A stretch of DNA of 64,000 nucleotides from Ochrobactrum sp. BTU1 (GCA_018798825.1 CP076354.1:1364001-1428000), one strand, 5' to 3'; positions 47,805 to 56,948 are shown, counted from the first letter of the stretch. Notes: generated from the sequence alone by a model not told the origin. Translations and numbers: made by a program.

Positions 47805-48400
47805 TTGATTTAGCCTCAGATCATGACACCAACAAGCAGCAGACATTAGCCACTCTTCTCTCGATTTATCTTCTGGGAATGATGGCCGTCATCGCAGCAA
47901 TTTTGACCGCAGCAATGGTGCTGCAATATGCCAATGGCGAAATACCTTGCCCGCTTTGTCTTTTACAACGCGTTGCGATGTTTGGTGTTTGCTTCGGAAT
48001 CATTTTGCAGTTTCGACATGGTTTTTCATACCGCAACACTGGCATGAGTATGATTTTCTCGCTTTTTCTGCTGATCGTATCCGTGCGGCAGACATTGCTG
48101 GATATCTACCCTCGCCCTGGGCATGAATATATCGGCACCTCAGTCTTTGGCCTTCATATGCCCGTCTGGTCGATTCTCATTGCTGTGGCGTTGTTGATTG
48201 CCTTCGCTTTTCAACTCATCGTATGGGGCGGCAGCACGCAATTGCAGCACAAATCTCTGACGCATCAATCGCTGCTTCGCGTGTTGGCAACTGCTCTCAG
48301 TCTGTATGTGATTGCGATTGGTGTGATTAATTTCGTCTCGGTCGGCGTTCAGTGCGGCATCGATGAGTGCCACACCTTTGGCTACGCCCTTCTCAAATGA
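47801..48400 (+). CDS. DsbB-family disulfide-forming membrane protein, variant topology
   Basis: A 199-residue membrane protein with about five helices (19-43, 54-72, 80-103, 122-143, 158-183). The first periplasmic loop carries C50-P-L-C53 followed by LLQR, as in DsbB. The loop between helices 3 and 4 (104-121), which in E. coli DsbB holds the second Cys pair, has none. Instead Cys185 and Cys190 (CGIDEC) sit after an extra fifth helix, at the periplasmic C-terminus. It presumably reoxidises a DsbA-like protein using quinone. Coupled to the upstream small protein. Confidence 0.85.
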   Translation: MIDLASDHDTNKQQTLATLLSIYLLGMMAVIAAILTAAMVLQYANGEIPCPLCLLQRVAMFGVCFGIILQFRHGFSYRNTGMSMIFSLFLLIVSVRQTLLDIYPRPGHEYIGTSVFGLHMPVWSILIAVALLIAFAFQLIVWGGSTQLQHKSLTHQSLLRVLATALSLYVIAIGVINFVSVGVQCGIDECHTFGYALLK

Positions 48401-48405
48401 AAAAT

Positions 48406-48432
48406 AGCGGCTGGAGTAACTCTCCGGCCGCT
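48406..48432. terminator. Bidirectional terminator
   Basis: AGCGGC / GCCGCT with an inner GGAG / CTCC stem lies between convergent DsbB and dehydratase genes. On the minus strand ATTTTTC follows. Confidence 0.75.
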
Positions 48433-48440
48433 TTCCCAAC

Positions 48441-49406
48441 TTAGCTGCCAACCAGCGCTGCAAATCTTTCCAGATCGACATTGCCACCACTGACGATCAC
48501 GCCAATACGCTTGCCTTTGAGTCCTGGCGCCATCTGCAAAGCGCCAGCGAACGCCAGGCAGCCGGTTGGTTCGACCACCATCTTCATTCGGCTGGCAAAA
48601 AACTTCATGCCTTGCACCAGATCATTGTCACTGACTGCCAAAATATCGTGAACGCTGTTCTGAATGACAGCAAATGTCATATCGCCAAGTGCCTGTGTCT
48701 GCGCGCCATCGGCTAAGGTTTTTGGAACGTCAATATGAACGATCTTGCCAGAACGGAATGATTGTTGGCCGTCATTGCCTGCTTCCGGCTCAACCCCATA
48801 GACATCGCATGAAGGTGAAAGCGCTTTGGCCGCAAGAGCAGAACCCGCCAGCAAACCGCCTCCACCAAGGCATACAAACAGCGCGTCAAGCTGGCCAACC
48901 TCTTCAATCAGCTCTTTGGTTGCCGTGCCCTGCCCCGCAATGATATGCGGATGATTAAACGGCGGAATAAGTGTTAAACCGCCCTCCTCCGCAAGCTGCT
49001 TTGAAAGCGCATCTCGGTCTTCAGTATAACGGTTATAGGTCACAACCTTTGCACCATAGCCTCGCGTTGCGTCCAGTTTTGCAGCGGGCGCGTCTTCAGG
49101 CATAATAATCGTGGCAGCTATGCCGAGCAATTTCGCCGAAAGAGCTATCGCTTGCGCATGGTTTCCAGACGAAAAGGCAAGGACACCGCGCTTCTTCTGC
49201 TCATCGTTAAAGCGCGACAAGGCATTGTATGCCCCACGAAACTTGAACGCTCCGATACGCTGAAAGTTCTCGCATTTGAAAAAGATTTGCGCGCCTGTAT
49301 CGCGATCAATGGTCGATGAGGTCAAGATGGGCGTGCGATGCGCGTGCCCTTCAATCAGTTCAGCTGCAGATACCACATCGTCATAGGTAGGAAGTGCAGA
49401 CATCAT
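48441..49406 (-). CDS. Threonine/serine dehydratase, short form
   Basis: A 321-residue fold-type II PLP enzyme. It has the PLP-lysine site GAFKFRGAYNAL (Lys55), the phosphate-binding loop CLGGGGLLAG, and no C-terminal ACT domain. It is therefore the catabolic, serine-racemase-like type rather than feedback-regulated IlvA. It turns threonine (or serine) into 2-oxobutyrate (or pyruvate). It lies next to LysE and ilvBH on the same strand; 2-oxobutyrate would feed isoleucine synthesis (inference). Confidence 0.9.
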   Translation of the reverse strand: MMSALPTYDDVVSAAELIEGHAHRTPILTSSTIDRDTGAQIFFKCENFQRIGAFKFRGAYNALSRFNDEQKKRGVLAFSSGNHAQAIALSAKLLGIAATIIMPEDAPAAKLDATRGYGAKVVTYNRYTEDRDALSKQLAEEGGLTLIPPFNHPHIIAGQGTATKELIEEVGQLDALFVCLGGGGLLAGSALAAKALSPSCDVYGVEPEAGNDGQQSFRSGKIVHIDVPKTLADGAQTQALGDMTFAVIQNSVHDILAVSDNDLVQGMKFFASRMKMVVEPTGCLAFAGALQMAPGLKGKRIGVIVSGGNVDLERFAALVGS

Positions 49407-49422
49407 TCACCTGTTCAACTCG

Positions 49423-50022
49423 TTATTTTAACATCGGCCACAAGCTCAAAACGAGCAGCAAGGCCATGGTCAGATTGAACCACTTCAACCGGGTGGGATC
49501 GGCAAGCCAGTTGCGCAACAATGTGCCAAAACCCGCCCAGACCGACACGCTCGGCAGGTTCACAATCGCAAAGGCGGAACTCACCAACAGCACTGCCACG
49601 TAGTAGTTGTCGTGGTTGGCATAGGTCGCAATGCCGGTGATCGCCATCACCCAAGCTTTGGGATTAACCCATTGAAAGGCAGCAGCCTGAAAAAATGTCA
49701 TCGGCACGCCGCTATCACTGGCCTTGGATTCCCCGATGGAGCGCGAGGTAGCAATTTTCCATGCTAGATAAAGCATATAGGCCCCGCCCGCGAATTTGAG
49801 CGATGTATAGAATGACGGCACCGTTTCGATCAGCGCGCCAAGGCCAAAGCCAACCGCTAGCAGCAGCACGAAAAAGCCCACGCCAATGCCCAACATATGC
49901 GGGACTGTGCGCCGAAAACCGAAGTTCACCCCCGATGCAAGCAGCATCAGATTATTGGGGCCAGGGGTAACGGAAGAAACAAAGGCGAATACGAGAAGCG
50001 CTAAGAAAATTTCAAAAGACAT
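49423..50022 (-). CDS. LysE/RhtB-family amino-acid exporter
   Basis: A 199-residue transporter with about six helices. It has the family opening FAFVSSVTPGPNNLMLLASGVNFG and the later AFQWVNPKAWVMAITGI. It exports amino acids or similar metabolites; the substrate is unknown. It lies between ilvH (with a strong terminator in between) and the dehydratase gene, 16 bases away, so it may be co-transcribed with the latter. Confidence 0.88.
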   Translation of the reverse strand: MSFEIFLALLVFAFVSSVTPGPNNLMLLASGVNFGFRRTVPHMLGIGVGFFVLLLAVGFGLGALIETVPSFYTSLKFAGGAYMLYLAWKIATSRSIGESKASDSGVPMTFFQAAAFQWVNPKAWVMAITGIATYANHDNYYVAVLLVSSAFAIVNLPSVSVWAGFGTLLRNWLADPTRLKWFNLTMALLLVLSLWPMLK

Positions 50023-50060
50023 TGGATTGATCCAGCTAACAAGGACAAATTAGCCCAATA

Positions 50061-50094
50061 AAAAACCGGCACAATCGAAACATTGTGCCGGTTT
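50061..50094 (-). terminator. Rho-independent terminator of ilvBH
   Basis: A 13-bp stem AAACCGGCACAAT / ATTGTGCCGGTTT is followed on the minus strand by TTTATT. It starts 29 bases after the ilvH stop. Confidence 0.92.
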
Positions 50095-50122
50095 CAACCG
50101 ATATTGTCTCGATTTACGTAAC

Positions 50123-50695
50123 TTAGAGTCCCTGAGGACCGCGGTTCATTGCAGCCACGCCGGTCCGGCAAATCTCCACGAGACCAAGCGGCTTCATCAG
50201 CGAAATGAACTGGTCGATCTTGGCCGTCTTACCGGTAATCTCAACAATGAAATGTTCGGTCGTGGCGTCAACAATCTTAGCATTAAAAGCATCGGTCAGA
50301 CGCAGAGTTTCAGCGCGTGCTTCGCCTTTGCCTGCTACTTTAATCAGTGCTAGTTCGCGCTCGATCGGGCGCTCGTGGCCAAGCTCGACAGCGCGATGCG
50401 TCATGTCGACCACGCGATGCACCGGAACAATACGCTCAAGCTGATGGCGGATCTGATCAAGCACATTCGGCGTGCCGCGCGTTACAATAGTAATGCGCGA
50501 CAGATGCTGTTCATGCTCGGTTTCAGAAACCGTCAGGCTTTCAATATTGTAGCCACGACCCGAAAACAGACCAATGACGCGGGCTAGAACACCCGGTTCA
50601 TTGTCTACAAGAACCGATAACGTATGGGTTTCTGGTGTCTGGGTATCCGCTGCAATGAAATATGCCGAGCCGGATGCTAGATTTTGTGCGTTCAT
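50123..50695 (-). CDS. ilvH: Acetolactate synthase small (regulatory) subunit
   Basis: A 190-residue regulatory subunit with an N-terminal ACT domain (HTLSVLVDNEPGVLARVIGLFSGRGYNIESLTV) and the second ferredoxin-like domain to the C-terminus (FIVEITGKTAKIDQFISLM). It binds valine and feedback-regulates the catalytic subunit. It follows ilvB by 15 bases. The length matches the long form (IlvN/IlvH of non-enterics). Confidence 0.96.
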   Translation of the reverse strand: MNAQNLASGSAYFIAADTQTPETHTLSVLVDNEPGVLARVIGLFSGRGYNIESLTVSETEHEQHLSRITIVTRGTPNVLDQIRHQLERIVPVHRVVDMTHRAVELGHERPIERELALIKVAGKGEARAETLRLTDAFNAKIVDATTEHFIVEITGKTAKIDQFISLMKPLGLVEICRTGVAAMNRGPQGL

Positions 50696-50710
50696 GTTCT
50701 TTACTCCGGA

Positions 50711-52516
50711 TCAGACTAGGGCGCGGCCCTTGGCATCGATAGCATTAGCAACAGCTTCGTCAGTCGCTTCATCTGGCAACAGCATTTCATTATGCGCTTT
50801 GCCAGACGGGATCATCGGGAAGCAATTGGCGAGATTAGCAACGCGGCAATCGAAGATAACCGGCTTCTTGATCTCAATCATTTCCATGATCGCATCGTCG
50901 AGTTTCTCTGGCTTGTCACAACGAATGCCATGCGCGCCATAAGCTTCTGCAAGCTTCACAAAATCAGGCATTGCTTCGGTGTAGGAATGCGACAGGCGAT
51001 TGCCATGCAACAGCTGCTGCCATTGACGAACCATGCCCATATACTGATTGTTCAAGATGAAAATCTTGATCGGCGCTTCATATTGGATCGCAGCCGACAT
51101 TTCCTGAATGCACATCTGGATAGACGCATCACCGGCGATATCAATAACCAGCGCATCAGGATGAGCAATTTGCACGCCCAGAGCAGCAGGCAGACCATAA
51201 CCCATCGTGCCGAGGCCGCCCGATGTCATCCAGCGATTTGGCGCGTCGAAATCCATGAACTGCGCAGCCCACATCTGATGCTGGCCGACTTCAGTGGTGA
51301 TGTATGTATTACGGTCCTTGGTCAGCTCGTTCAGACGCTGCAACGCATATTGCGGCATGATGACGTCTTTGTTTGGCGCATATGCCAGCGAATTGCGAGC
51401 ACGCCAGCGGTCGATCTGCTCCCACCAGGCAGCAATCGCATTCTTCTCAGGCTTCTTTGCTGAAGCGCGGAACTGGCGAACGATATCTTCCAGAACATGT
51501 GCAACATCACCGATGATCGGAACATCAACGCGAACGTTTTTGTTGATCGACGATGGATCAATATCGATGTGAATCTTGCGCGAATGCGGAGCGAATGCAT
51601 TCAGACGGCCCGTGATACGGTCGTCAAAGCGCGCTCCAACGCACAGCATGACATCACAATCATGCATGGTCATGTTGGCTTCGTATGTGCCATGCATACC
51701 GAGCATGCCGAGCCAGTTCTTGCCCGATGCAGGATAAGCACCCAACCCCATCAAAGTCGAGGTGATTGGGAAATTGCTGATCTCAACCAGTTCGCGCAGC
51801 AGCTTCGTTGCAGCAGGACCAGAATTGATAACACCGCCACCCGAATAGATGACAGGTTTCTTCGCAGTCAGCAGCATTTCAACAGCCTGCGCGATAGCTG
51901 ACTTGTCACCTTCAATGGTTGGACGATAGCTGGTGCGCGGCGATGTCTGCGGTGGCGTGTAGATGCCGGTCGCAAACTGGATATCCTTTGGAATATCAAC
52001 CAGAACCGGACCCGGACGACCTGTCGAAGCAATGTGGAACGCTTCGTGCAGAATGCGCGAGAGGTCATTAACGTCACGAACCAGCCAGTTGTGCTTCGTG
52101 CAAGGACGGGTGATACCAACCGTATCCGCTTCCTGAAAGCCGTCGGAACCGATGAGTGATGTTGGAACCTGACCGGAAATGCAGACCAGCGGGATCGAAT
52201 CCATCAGCGCGTCCTGCAAAGGCGTAACCGCATTGGTCGCACCTGGGCCGGATGTCACCAACATAACGCCAACCTTGCCGGTCGAACGTGCATAGCCTTC
52301 AGCCGCATGGCCAGCGCCCTGCTCGTGACGAACCAGAATATGTTGAACTTTGTCCTGCTGGAAAAGTTCGTCATAGATCGGCAGCACTGCACCACCCGGA
52401 TAACCAAAAAGATGCTCCACGCCATGATCGATCATAGCCTGAACCACCATTTCCGCGCCGGTCATTTCGCGTTGCCCCGCGGAGATCGTCGCCGCCTCGC
52501 TTGTTGCTGCCGTCAT
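50711..52516 (-). CDS. ilvB: Acetolactate synthase large (catalytic) subunit
   Basis: A 601-residue TPP enzyme that makes acetolactate or acetohydroxybutyrate for valine, leucine and isoleucine. It has GYPGGAVLPIYDEL with the catalytic Glu in HEQGAGHAAEGYARSTGK, a FAD domain in the middle, and the TPP motif GDASIQMCIQEMSAAIQYEAPIKIFILNN summarised as GDAS...LNN. I use ATG 52516, which has GGGAAG eight bases upstream; GTG 52525 overlaps that site. A leader peptide and terminator precede it, so attenuation is likely. Confidence 0.97.
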   Translation of the reverse strand: MTAATSEAATISAGQREMTGAEMVVQAMIDHGVEHLFGYPGGAVLPIYDELFQQDKVQHILVRHEQGAGHAAEGYARSTGKVGVMLVTSGPGATNAVTPLQDALMDSIPLVCISGQVPTSLIGSDGFQEADTVGITRPCTKHNWLVRDVNDLSRILHEAFHIASTGRPGPVLVDIPKDIQFATGIYTPPQTSPRTSYRPTIEGDKSAIAQAVEMLLTAKKPVIYSGGGVINSGPAATKLLRELVEISNFPITSTLMGLGAYPASGKNWLGMLGMHGTYEANMTMHDCDVMLCVGARFDDRITGRLNAFAPHSRKIHIDIDPSSINKNVRVDVPIIGDVAHVLEDIVRQFRASAKKPEKNAIAAWWEQIDRWRARNSLAYAPNKDVIMPQYALQRLNELTKDRNTYITTEVGQHQMWAAQFMDFDAPNRWMTSGGLGTMGYGLPAALGVQIAHPDALVIDIAGDASIQMCIQEMSAAIQYEAPIKIFILNNQYMGMVRQWQQLLHGNRLSHSYTEAMPDFVKLAEAYGAHGIRCDKPEKLDDAIMEMIEIKKPVIFDCRVANLANCFPMIPSGKAHNEMLLPDEATDEAVANAIDAKGRALV

Positions 52517-52570
52517 CGTCGTCACTTCCCGTCTGCTTTACATATTCAATTTCGTTGATGTTTAGATAAC

Positions 52571-52647
52571 AAAAAAGGCCCCCGAGGGAGCCTGTCTTTC
52601 GCGCATGGGAGCTTTCGCCGGATGGTTACACCATCCTGCCCATGCGC
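52571..52647 (-). promoter_or_regulatory. ilvB attenuator hairpins
   Basis: On the minus strand there is a 9-bp stem GCGCATGGG / CCCATGCGC (52647-52639 with 52609-52601). It encloses GGATGG / CCATCC and overlaps the end of the leader peptide. Then comes a terminator GGCTCC / GGGGCC (52592-52577) with a T6 run (52576-52571), 55 bases before ilvB. This is the layout of a ribosome-stalling attenuator. No clear antiterminator pairing was found by eye. Confidence 0.65.
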
Positions 52648-52682
52648 GTACGTACCACAAGAATAAGAGCTGTTCTGTTCAT
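52626..52682 (-). CDS. ilvL: ilvB leader peptide (branched-chain control codons)
   Basis: An 18-codon frame MNRTALILVVRTRMGRMV. The block Ala-Leu-Ile-Leu-Val-Val puts five consecutive branched-chain codons in the middle, and it ends at a TAA inside the pause hairpin. Ribosome stalling at these codons when Leu/Ile/Val-tRNA is short would favour ilvB expression. No good Shine-Dalgarno is visible; the promoter start lies about 25-40 bases upstream. The function is inferred from layout and codon content. Confidence 0.6.
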   Translation of the reverse strand: MNRTALILVVRTRMGRMV

Positions 52683-52727
52683 GGCGGCGAGACTAATCAG
52701 CGAAAATCGTGTCGTCAACGCATAAAT

Positions 52728-52756
52728 GTATGAAGCGCGATATTTTCTTCTGTCAA
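52728..52756 (-). promoter_or_regulatory. Probable promoter of the ilvL-ilvB-ilvH transcript
   Basis: Perfect -35 TTGACA (52756-52751), a 17-base spacer and a weak -10 TCATAC (52733-52728), directly after the miaA stop. A second TTGACG lies about 36 bases downstream and could be an alternative. Confidence 0.55.
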
Positions 52757-52775
52757 ACTGCGCCTCTCGATAAGA

Positions 52776-53687
52776 TTATTGCCCTGACAGGGCATCTTCA
52801 CCAGAGGAGAACACCTTCCAGCTCTCGTCAAGCTGGTTGCGAAACCATGTTGATTGCCGCTTGGCATATTGGCGGGTGGCGATAATCGATCGTTCGATAG
52901 CGTCTTCACGCGTCATCTCACCCGCAAAAAATGCTGAAATCTCGCGCACGCCGATCGCCTTCATCGCTGGCAATGCCGGATCGAGGTGAAGCACGTTCAA
53001 CGCGCGCACTTCATCAAGCGCCCCATGGTCCCACATGAGATTGAAACGTTGAGCAATCCGCTCGCCCAACCATTTGCGTTCGGGCAGCAACACGATCTTT
53101 GTTGCGCTTGCATCATCAACGAGAGCCGTTCCGGTATTCTTCTGCCAATGCAGCAGCGACTTGCCCGTTCCTTCAAACACCTCCAGCGCACGCACAATAC
53201 GCTGACTGTCAGTCGGGCGCAGTGTGGCGGCAATTTCCGGATCAAGTTCTGTAAGATGAGTGTGGAGCGCTTCTGCCCCTTCTTCACTCATTCTATTGCG
53301 CCAGTACTCGCGCACATCTGCGGGCACTTCCGGCATCTGCGAAAGACCGCCTAAAAGCGCACGGAAATAAAGCCCGGTGCCGCCAACAAAGATCGGTGTG
53401 CGGGTTCTGAGATCCGCACGCAATAAAATGGCTTCGACATCTGCAAACCATTTTCCTGTCGAATAGGATACTGATGGAGCGACATGGCCGTACAGAAAAT
53501 GCTCGACTTCGCGTAGCTCGTCAGCTTGAGGGCGAGCGCTCAGAAGGTCGAGCACATCATAAACCTGCATTGAATCGGTGTTTACAATGAAGCCGCCGGT
53601 CTTCTTTGCCAAATGAAGGGCAAGAGCCGACTTGCCGCTGGCCGTCGGGCCAGCTATCAGGATTGCATCCTTCGCCGCTTCACTCAT
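52776..53687 (-). CDS. miaA: tRNA dimethylallyltransferase
   Basis: A 303-residue enzyme that adds a dimethylallyl group to A37 of tRNAs reading U-starting codons. It has P-loop AGPTASGKS (12-20), [11 protein letters not shown] near 38, [14 protein letters not shown] and the C-terminal [14 protein letters not shown]. Its start diverges from serB by 17 bases, so the two genes share a promoter region. The ilv promoter begins right after its stop. Confidence 0.96.
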   Translation of the reverse strand: MSEAAKDAILIAGPTASGKSALALHLAKKTGGFIVNTDSMQVYDVLDLLSARPQADELREVEHFLYGHVAPSVSYSTGKWFADVEAILLRADLRTRTPIFVGGTGLYFRALLGGLSQMPEVPADVREYWRNRMSEEGAEALHTHLTELDPEIAATLRPTDSQRIVRALEVFEGTGKSLLHWQKNTGTALVDDASATKIVLLPERKWLGERIAQRFNLMWDHGALDEVRALNVLHLDPALPAMKAIGVREISAFFAGEMTREDAIERSIIATRQYAKRQSTWFRNQLDESWKVFSSGEDALSGQ

Positions 53688-53704
53688 CGCAGGAAATGCT
53701 CCTC

Positions 53705-54604
53705 ATGTCCCGATCCGCTTCCCTCGTTGCTACACTGATTGCCAATCCGGCCAAAGCGTCGCTTATTCCGTCCTTGGGGATTAAAGCCTCGGCAGCAGTG
53801 AATGCAAGCGGGCTTTACTGGCTCGCCGATGGCATCGCCTGCGATATACCGCTTGCTTCCGGTTTAAGCCATGAAGAAGCAGACCAGGCGTTGCGCTCTT
53901 CCCTTGATGGCGCTCCAGTTGATGTCGTGGTGCAGGAACAGGAAAGCCGGCGCAAGAAAATTCTGATTGCAGACATGGATTCCACTATGATCCAGCAGGA
54001 ATGCATTGATGAACTGGCGGAAGAAGCTGGTCTTCGTGAACATGTTGCGGCGATCACCGCCCGTGCCATGAATGGCGAAATCGAGTTCGAACCAGCACTT
54101 CGTGAACGCGTAGCACTTCTCAAAGGTCTGCCACTGTCGGTGATCGACAAGGTTATCTCGACCCGCATTTCGCTGATGCCGGGTGGTGTCGAATTGGTGC
54201 GCACCATGCGCAAGCACGGCGCCTATACAGCACTTGTGTCTGGTGGCTTCACATCCTTCACACGCCGTGTTGCAGAAATGATTGGCTTTAACGAAGATCG
54301 CGCCAACACACTTCTTCATGATGGCGCGCATCTCAGCGGCGCCGTTTCCGATCCGATCCTCGGCCGCGAAGCAAAAGTTGAAAAGCTGGTCGAAATCGCT
54401 GACCGTCTTGGCCTCACCCCGCAGGATGCAATTGCCGTGGGTGACGGTGCCAACGATCTTGGCATGATTCAGCTCGCGGGCACCGGTGTGGCTCTTCATG
54501 CAAAACCAGCTGTAGCAGCGCAGGCAAAAGTGCGTATCGATCATGGTGATCTGACCTCCCTTCTCTATATTCAGGGCTATCGCAAATCGGATTTCGTTGA
54601 ATGA
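53705..54604 (+). CDS. serB: Phosphoserine phosphatase
   Basis: A 299-residue HAD-family enzyme that makes serine from phosphoserine. It has the nucleophile motif ADMDSTMIQQE (Asp90, Asp92), SGGFTSFT, and GDGANDLGMI near the C-terminus. An N-terminal ACT-like region (~1-80) is present. I take ATG 53705, with CAGGAAA upstream; an in-frame upstream extension runs through the miaA antisense strand. The stop overlaps the GNAT start (ATGA). Confidence 0.95.
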   Translation: MSRSASLVATLIANPAKASLIPSLGIKASAAVNASGLYWLADGIACDIPLASGLSHEEADQALRSSLDGAPVDVVVQEQESRRKKILIADMDSTMIQQECIDELAEEAGLREHVAAITARAMNGEIEFEPALRERVALLKGLPLSVIDKVISTRISLMPGGVELVRTMRKHGAYTALVSGGFTSFTRRVAEMIGFNEDRANTLLHDGAHLSGAVSDPILGREAKVEKLVEIADRLGLTPQDAIAVGDGANDLGMIQLAGTGVALHAKPAVAAQAKVRIDHGDLTSLLYIQGYRKSDFVE

Positions 54605-55152
54605 TTATTCTGGAAACGCCTCGCCTCATTATTCGTAACTGGGAAGATCGAGATCGTGAATTAATGCACGAGATCAACTCCGATGCTGACGTGATGCGTT
54701 TCTTTCCATTTCGGCGCAATCGCGCGGAATCGGATGATCTGTTTGAGCGTCTGCAGAAAATGATTACTGAAACTGGATTTGGCTTCTACGCACTCGAAGA
54801 AAAGCTGAGTGGACAATGCATCGGATTTGCAGGCCTTGCCCGCACTGATCTTGAACCGCATTTTCCAAAGGGTACTGTTGAAATCGGCTGGCGACTAGCT
54901 CATCGTTTCTGGGGCAAAGGCTATGTGACGGAAGCTGGCAACGCGCTTCTGACTTATGCCTTCCAAACACTGAACTTGCCCGAGGTCGTATCCTTTGCAG
55001 TGTTTAACAACGACCGTTCAACATCTGTTATGCAGCGTATAGGCATGGCTCGTGATGAGACTGGCGATTTCGATCATCCGAATGTGCCCGACGAAACGCC
55101 GCACCTCAAACATCACGTCGTCTACCGCTTAGCAAACCACACGAAGAACTGA
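54601..55152 (+). CDS. GNAT-family N-acetyltransferase
   Basis: A 183-residue acetyltransferase of the RimJ/RimL type (Acetyltransf_3). It opens ETPRLIIRNWEDRDRELMHEINSD and has WRLAHRFWGKGYVTEAGNALL with the acetyl-CoA-binding region. The family acetylates protein N-termini or small amines; the target is unknown. It overlaps serB by four bases and is co-translated. Confidence 0.9.
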   Translation: MIILETPRLIIRNWEDRDRELMHEINSDADVMRFFPFRRNRAESDDLFERLQKMITETGFGFYALEEKLSGQCIGFAGLARTDLEPHFPKGTVEIGWRLAHRFWGKGYVTEAGNALLTYAFQTLNLPEVVSFAVFNNDRSTSVMQRIGMARDETGDFDHPNVPDETPHLKHHVVYRLANHTKN

Positions 55153-55190
55153 ATCACATTCAGAGCTAACCCGCCTAAATGATTCAAACG
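55149..55190. repeat. CTGAATCACATTCAGAGC repeat, copy 2
   Basis: The first 18 bases (55149-55166) are identical to 27691-27708. The partner arm here is less perfect (ATGATTCA near 55179). Its start overlaps the GNAT stop. Confidence 0.5.
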
Positions 55191-55198
55191 ACAATGAA

Positions 55199-55236
55199 AA
55201 AAGGCGCCGCAAAATGTTGCGACGCCTTTTTTGTTT
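55199..55236. terminator. Bidirectional terminator
   Basis: AAGGCG-C-CGCAA / TTGCG-A-CGCCTT with a 4-base loop and a T6 run on the plus strand. An A-run before the stem gives T's on the minus strand. It separates convergent GNAT and degP genes. Confidence 0.85.
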
Positions 55237-55249
55237 AAGAGAAGAACGT

Positions 55250-56830
55250 TTAGTCGATGCGGATTGTCACAAAACGCAGTTCGCCAGAACGCGACGCAAG
55301 CATCAGGAGTGCATTCTTACGGCCTTCACGACGCAGAGCATCAATTCGCTTCTTCACGTCAGCCGGTGACTTCACAGTAACCTGTCCGATATCGACAATC
55401 ACGTCGCCGGTTTCGATACGCTTTTCACCGGCAGCAGAACCGGGAGCAACATAAAGCACAGCCACCCCTTCAACATCTTCGGCAATGCCAAATTCGCCAC
55501 GCACATCGTCGTTAATTTCCGAAAGCTTCATACCGAGCACCGACGTGCCAGCCTGTTCCTTTTGCTCCTTCTTAGGAGCGTTTGGAACTTCTTCACCCTC
55601 TTCGCCTTCTTCCATATCTGGCGGAGGTGCCTGATCTTCGGTCGCTTCCTCGGTACTTTTATCGTCTTCGACCAAACGGCCAAGCTTGACCTTTACAGTT
55701 TTTTCTTCGCCGTCGCGGACAACAACAACTTCGACTTCATCCCCGACAGCGCTTTCGGCAACAAGGCGCGGCAGGTCACGCGCACGCTCTACCGGCTTAC
55801 CGTCATAACGGATCACAACGTCACCCGCCTTGATCTCTTTATTGTCGACACCTGAATTTTCGATAAGACCCGCGATCAATGCGCCTTTAGATTCTTTCAA
55901 GCCGAGGCTCTGGGCAATATCATCACTGACTGGCTGGATACGAACACCGAGCCAGCCTCGGCGCACTTCGCCAAACTCTTTAAGCTGGTCGATAACACCA
56001 ACAGCCATTTCAGCCGGAATGGCAAAACCGATACCAATCGAACCACCTGATGGTGAATAGATCGCCGTATTGATGCCGATCACCTTGCCGTCCATATCAA
56101 ACAGCGGACCTCCGGAATTACCGCGATTGATTGCGGCATCCGTCTGGATGAAATCATCATAAGGGCCAGACTGGATATCGCGCTTGCGTGCGGAAATAAT
56201 ACCGGCAGTCACTGTGCCGCCAAGGCCAAACGGATTACCGATTGCCAGCACCCAATCGCCAATGCGCGCCTTGTCCGAATTACCAAACTGCACGGATTTA
56301 AGCTTATGCTTCGTTGGATCAACTTTCAGCACGGCAAGATCGGTCTTTGTGTCCTTCCCCACCAGCTCCGCTTTCAGCTTGGAACCGTCAACGAAATTCA
56401 CTTCAATCTCATCTGCATCGGCAATGACGTGGTTGTTTGTAACGATAAAGCCTTTTTCGGCATCAATCACAAAGCCCGAACCCAGCGATTGCACTTTGCG
56501 CGAATCGTTTTTCTTTGCGCCGTCCTTATCGTTGAAGAAGTCGTTGAAATACTCCTGAAACGGAGAACCTTCCGGCACCTGTGGCATAGGCACACCGCCG
56601 TCTTCTTCACCATCTTCCTTGACGGTCTGCGATGTCGAAATATTCACGACCGCATCCAGAAGGCCTTCGGCCAGATCAGCTACAGAACCCGGCCCCTGCC
56701 TGATTGGCGCTGTTTGCTGGGCGAACGAAGGTGCGGCGCCAATTGCAACTGTCCCTGTAAAACTCATCGCTCCAAGAGCTACGGTTGCTAGAAGGGTGCG
56801 AGCAAATCTCGCCTTGGGTGCAATTGCCAT
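55250..56830 (-). CDS. degP: Periplasmic serine protease/chaperone DegP (HtrA/Do family)
   Basis: A 526-residue HtrA protein. It has a signal peptide ending near SFA (36), catalytic triad His134 (TNNHVIADA), Asp164 (TDLAVLKVD) and Ser239 (RGNSGGPLFD), and two PDZ domains (~300-390 and ~430-520). An acidic, Pro-rich linker lies between them (~405-435). It degrades or refolds damaged periplasmic proteins. ATG 56830 has GGAG nine bases upstream; a 19-residue extension precedes it. It lies behind hflC and a DUF2065 gene on the same strand. Confidence 0.95.
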   Translation of the reverse strand: MAIAPKARFARTLLATVALGAMSFTGTVAIGAAPSFAQQTAPIRQGPGSVADLAEGLLDAVVNISTSQTVKEDGEEDGGVPMPQVPEGSPFQEYFNDFFNDKDGAKKNDSRKVQSLGSGFVIDAEKGFIVTNNHVIADADEIEVNFVDGSKLKAELVGKDTKTDLAVLKVDPTKHKLKSVQFGNSDKARIGDWVLAIGNPFGLGGTVTAGIISARKRDIQSGPYDDFIQTDAAINRGNSGGPLFDMDGKVIGINTAIYSPSGGSIGIGFAIPAEMAVGVIDQLKEFGEVRRGWLGVRIQPVSDDIAQSLGLKESKGALIAGLIENSGVDNKEIKAGDVVIRYDGKPVERARDLPRLVAESAVGDEVEVVVVRDGEEKTVKVKLGRLVEDDKSTEEATEDQAPPPDMEEGEEGEEVPNAPKKEQKEQAGTSVLGMKLSEINDDVRGEFGIAEDVEGVAVLYVAPGSAAGEKRIETGDVIVDIGQVTVKSPADVKKRIDALRREGRKNALLMLASRSGELRFVTIRID

Positions 56831-56948
56831 GAAGCTCTGCTCCGTTTCTGTCTGCGATAAGAAATCCAGAAGTTTAGATCGCTGCAAAATACGGCCTGTT
56901 TACGGCCCCGCATAGAGCGGTGAGCAGAAATATAATGAATGAACTGGC

